Source: Macrotis lagotis
Taxonomy: Eukaryota; Chordata; Mammalia; Peramelemorphia; Peramelidae
NCBI RefSeq assembly: GCF_037893015.1
Contig: NC_133665.1
Coordinates: 192,538,722-192,602,721 of the forward strand
Reading direction: 5' to 3'
DNA length: 64,000 nucleotides
Shown here: one piece after another, positions 60,362 to 64,000 of the stretch
Layout of the letters: each line of letters opens with the position of its first letter
How positions within the stretch are numbered: the first letter of the stretch is position 1
Notes under the pieces: model-generated
Told to the model about the DNA's origin: nothing
The model's input: only the letters and a program-made list of their open reading frames with translations
Database searches by the model: none
Position numbers and translations under genes: made by a program

Positions 60362-63300
60362 ACCTATGTCTCAGGACAAAAGGAAGGTGGGCTCTGACAG
60401 GGGACAGGTGGCCCATGAACAGAAAGGAGCTGCAGCAAGGATGGAGCCACTTGGATCCAAACTTGCTTCTGTTTACCAGTCACTGAAGAGTAAAAGCCTA
60501 ACAAATTTTGGGTTGTTCATTTGCTTCTTTTTTCAATAGAGGTTGGGTCCTGGGAGGGAGGAGTTCTTGAATTCCCTGAATCAAGGCCAGGTCTGTTCCC
60601 AAGAGCAGCAGGGACATAGGAAACAAGCTGGACAAGGCTTGGAATGCTTAGAGCTGAGATTCACGAGGGTGGCCCAGAAGGCATCCTGATCCAATCCAGA
60701 ATGGGGTCCAGGCTGCAGGAGGGACACACAGAAAAAAGGCTGGGGGCTTCCAGAGGAGGCTTTGTGGAGCGAACATTTCAAGAGGGAAGGAAGAATGGGC
60801 AGGATTTTGACCACGGACAATGAGAAGGTGACAAGTGGAGGGTACTGCATGAAGCATGTATGGAGGTCAGCAACTACAGAGTCTATTCGAGCAGCACTGA
60901 GGGATCTGGAGCGAAGGCATCTTTCCAGGGTTGAGTATGTCAGGCCTATTTTACAAACAACAAGATGGTAAGGAGGCCTGGGTCATGGATGGACAAAACA
61001 GGTGACAGGTCAAGGGTGGCCCTCTAGCAGATCATCTCCAATAACCTTCTTTGTGGACTGTTCCTCTCCATCTTCTCTCACAGCTCCACTGGCTGACAGC
61101 AAACATTCCCAGGAAGGAGGTGTCAATTGGCACATCCTGGGAGGGAGGTCCACAGAATCTTAGTCTAGAAATCCAACTGGTCTAGCCTTTACCCCAATGT
61201 CCACCAACACACCATCCAACCTTGGCTTCGAGGAATCCTTTCACAGATCTTCCTAGTTGTAAAGATGCCTGTTCCCATGTCTTCTGGGCCCAGTAGGTGC
61301 TACCCCTGAACACAATGGCCCCACAGATACCTGAAGAAAGGTATTAAGGCCATCAATTGCCCTGGGGCCTGGAGCAGAAGTCCAGGACCTAGAACAGCAC
61401 CTCTCCTCAGGGAGATCATGGGGTTTGGTTTCAGTACAGGGGCAAAGACCAGAGAGGGAAGCACTTTGGGGAGACTGTGTAGACACTGGCTAACTGGTTC
61501 CAGTCTCCTAACCAGTAGAACATAGGATGCTCAATGATAGGCTGCAGATAGGTTCTGCACCAGTTGCCATCAGGTTCTCTTCTCCTTGTCTCCAGTTGCT
61601 TCTGGTGATGACTCCACCAGCTTCCAGCTTCCTGGGAGAACCAGTGCTGGTGGGGAGAAGCTCCTGGGACCCTGCATCCTTGTGAAGGGGCCCAGGCCTA
61701 GGCCCCTCTGCCTTTGACTTTTTCTCCTATAAAGGAAGGCGATTCATGCCTCTGACTTTGTGAATACAAGAAACAGGTAGGTTGTCCTGGGTTTCTAGAA
61801 GCAGTGTAGCAACACCACACCTCACAATAACCCTGGTAAGGTAGGCACCATTATTACCCCCATTTACAGATGGAGAAACTGAGGCAGCTAGCATGACTTG
61901 TTCAGGGTCACATAGACAGGACAGATTAACACTCAGGTTTTCTGACCCAGCAAGTCCATCCACTGTACCACCTACTCAACCCTCATCAACCCCACGGTTG
62001 ATCTCTGACTCCAATCTAGTGCTTTTCTCTTGACATGGGTGTCCTCAGTTCTTTTAGTCACTCCTTATAGGGTCCTCATCCTGGGGTAGGGGAAGAGCCT
62101 TGACGAATTCTCAACCTCATGTTAGAGGTTCTGGGTTCCATTTCTACATCTGATGCTCATTACTTGTGTGATGTGTCTTTTTATAAAACAGTAACTGAGC
62201 TGTTACATAGAGTCGTATTCCTACAGCTTAAAGGTTTCTGGGAGCAACAAATGACCCTTTTAGCAACATGCTAGTCATGGCAAAAAACAGACGAGCTTGA
62301 GCACCAAGTCCCTGCACTTTTCATAAATGGAAGATTTCCAAAGGATTAGCTATGCACCTAGCAGCTGCTGGGTCCCATTGTAAGTCTTCTAACTATGTCC
62401 AGGGAGAGGCCTGGCTCCTCTTTACCTTGGGTACGATAACCAACTCCGATATGGTGGTGCAGCTCAGCCTGCCTCAGGACCCTTAGACCCTCTCCTTGGG
62501 GTTGGGGGGGGGTGAAGAGCTCCTCTCCAACCTCCATTAAGGAGTCATTTGGGCTTCTCATGTCTCCTTGGTGATATTTTGAGTATTGCCTCCCCTACAC
62601 AATTGAGAATTTTAAGATTAGGTTGATCTTGTTTGCATTTGCTTCTGCATCCCAAACTTAGCACATAGTAGGTGCTTAAGAATTATTTATTGATTGGCTG
62701 ATGAGCACGGCAGATGTTCTATGAATGGGGAGATGCTTGTGGCCACCCTGACCACTGAAGGAAATGCCCCTCACTGCTTGTTCTTGCAATGCCAGTATGC
62801 ATCATATGAGAGAGGTCACTGGGGCAGTTCTAATGATCTCAGGTTCCCTTGGTAGCAGAACCAGAGAGGACTATCCTTAAAAAAGTGTTGTGTGTACCAT
62901 GGTGTCTTTGAGACCAAAAAAATGACATTGAGTTAAGCATTGGGGATGTAAAGAAATGGTGATGTTGTAGCTCTAGTTTAAATATTGGTGCCTTCCACCC
63001 CAACCCAGCCTTGCCCAAGCCCTTCCAGTGTGTCCAGCACCACCATCCGCTTCCCAGAGATTGGATACAATCACACAAAGTGAGAATCTTCTAGCTAGAA
63101 GGTCCTGTTCCCAAATCCTAGCAGTTTAAATGTCAAGAACCTTAGAGCTCATCATATCCCACTCCCCGGTTTTCCAGATGGGAGTCATAGCTCTGAAAGG
63201 GAAAGATTATAGCCTGTGAGTCCATCAACTCAACCTCTGTGCAACTGGCACCTTAGTGGGAAAAAAGATGGATAGGAATCGGAGTCTTCTGACCCCTGGG

Positions 63301-63472
63301 TTATTTTTCTCCTTGAGTAAAAGCCCCAAGAAAAATTTAAGAAAATCCTCAGGAAACAGATCCTCTAACTTCCTTTTATGGAATGCTTGGCATGTGTGGT
63401 CTTAGTCAGGAAGGTGTGGTCCTCCAAGGAAGCCCAGCCGAGGACTTTGCCTTGATCAATGAGAACATAATA
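60362..63472. other. Intergenic with MIR and L2 relics
   Basis: It contains a minus-strand MIR at about 61820-61980 (ttacagatggagaaactgag) and an L2 3' end at about 62575-62705 (cacatagtaggtgcttaaga). No exon was recognised. Confidence 0.55.
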
Positions 63473-63625
63473 GGGGCGGCTAGGTGGTGCAGTGGATAGA
63501 GCACCGGCCTTGGAGTCAGGAGTACCTGGGTTCAAATCCAACCTCAGACACTTCATAATGACCTAGCTGTGTGGCCTTGGGCGAGTCACTTAACCCCATT
63601 TGCCTTGCAAAACGTAAAAAAAAGA
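63473..63625 (+). repeat. Very young marsupial SINE with perfect target-site duplication
   Basis: The head ggggcggctaggtggtgcag, B box gttcaaatcc and core ggccttgggcgagtcactta are followed by an A-rich tail. It is flanked by perfect 12-bp repeats gagaacataata (63461-63472 and 63626-63637). It is the best preserved SINE in the window. Confidence 0.93.
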
Positions 63626-63637
63626 GAGAACATAATA

Positions 63638-64000
63638 AATGTGTGTGGAAATGGTGTCATATTAAACAGGAATTGAAGGTGGAGAAGTGGGAAGGACAGT
63701 CCATCAGGAAGTGGAGAAACAATTCAGTGCAATTCCCCCCAACATGGGCAGCTGCTGGAGAAAGAATCAAGAGAGAAGAAGCTGGAAGCAGAGACTGCAA
63801 TTAGAAGGTTGTTCAGTAGTCTAGGTGAGAGGATGAGGTCCCGGACTGTGAGGGCGGCTACACAGGCAGGCAGGCAGAAGAGATGTCTGGAGGTGGAATC
63901 ATAAAACTTAACAACTGATTCAGTGATGAAGCAAAGTCCTAAGTCAAAGTTGATTCAAAAGATCAATAATAAAGTTTTGTCAGGAATTAATTTCCAAGGT
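63638..64000. other. Right end of window, no feature seen
   Basis: Unique sequence with a short GCAGGCAG run near 63865. No exon or named repeat was recognised. Confidence 0.5.

Overview
The window is mammalian nuclear DNA, almost certainly from a marsupial. It carries 3' ends of marsupial-type L1 LINEs and tRNA-headed marsupial SINEs, the youngest with intact target-site duplications. These sit among old MIR and L2 relics. No bacterial, viral or organellar genes were recognised. The species cannot be fixed from sequence alone; the SINE/L1 variants look Australian (possibly dasyurid), which is only an impression.

Two protein-coding genes are supported, both on the + strand and in the order known in other mammals. 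(1) HECW1: the window opens in its last intron. The last coding exon is 4614-4725. It encodes the C-terminal tip of the HECT domain, including the catalytic cysteine, and is followed by a long inferred 3' UTR to about 9.06 kb. (2) STK17A (DRAK1), a death-associated-protein-kinase-family serine/threonine kinase, is complete in seven coding exons between 13011 and 18375 (377 residues). Its 3' UTR runs to about 19.8-20.0 kb. Exons 1-3 lie in a very strong CpG island with a perfect NRF1 palindrome, many GC boxes and a 16-bp tandem array ending 9 bp before the start codon. The gene is unusually compact.

From 20 kb to 64 kb I find no convincing exon. This interval holds L1, SINE, MIR and L2 copies, many copies of an unclassified long repeat, simple repeats and a few unique stretches that look like conserved non-coding DNA. 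The next gene expected from mammalian synteny, COA1 on the opposite strand, was searched for by eye in its most recognisable segments and not seen. It is either further right, too diverged, or lost.

The two genes share no operon-like arrangement. HECW1 is a HECT ubiquitin ligase and STK17A a kinase; they are simply neighbours. I see no undescribed molecular system here. The points most worth checking are the GC-driven divergence and promoter tandem array of STK17A, an orphan reading frame near 34 kb, three candidate regulatory islands, and the missing COA1.
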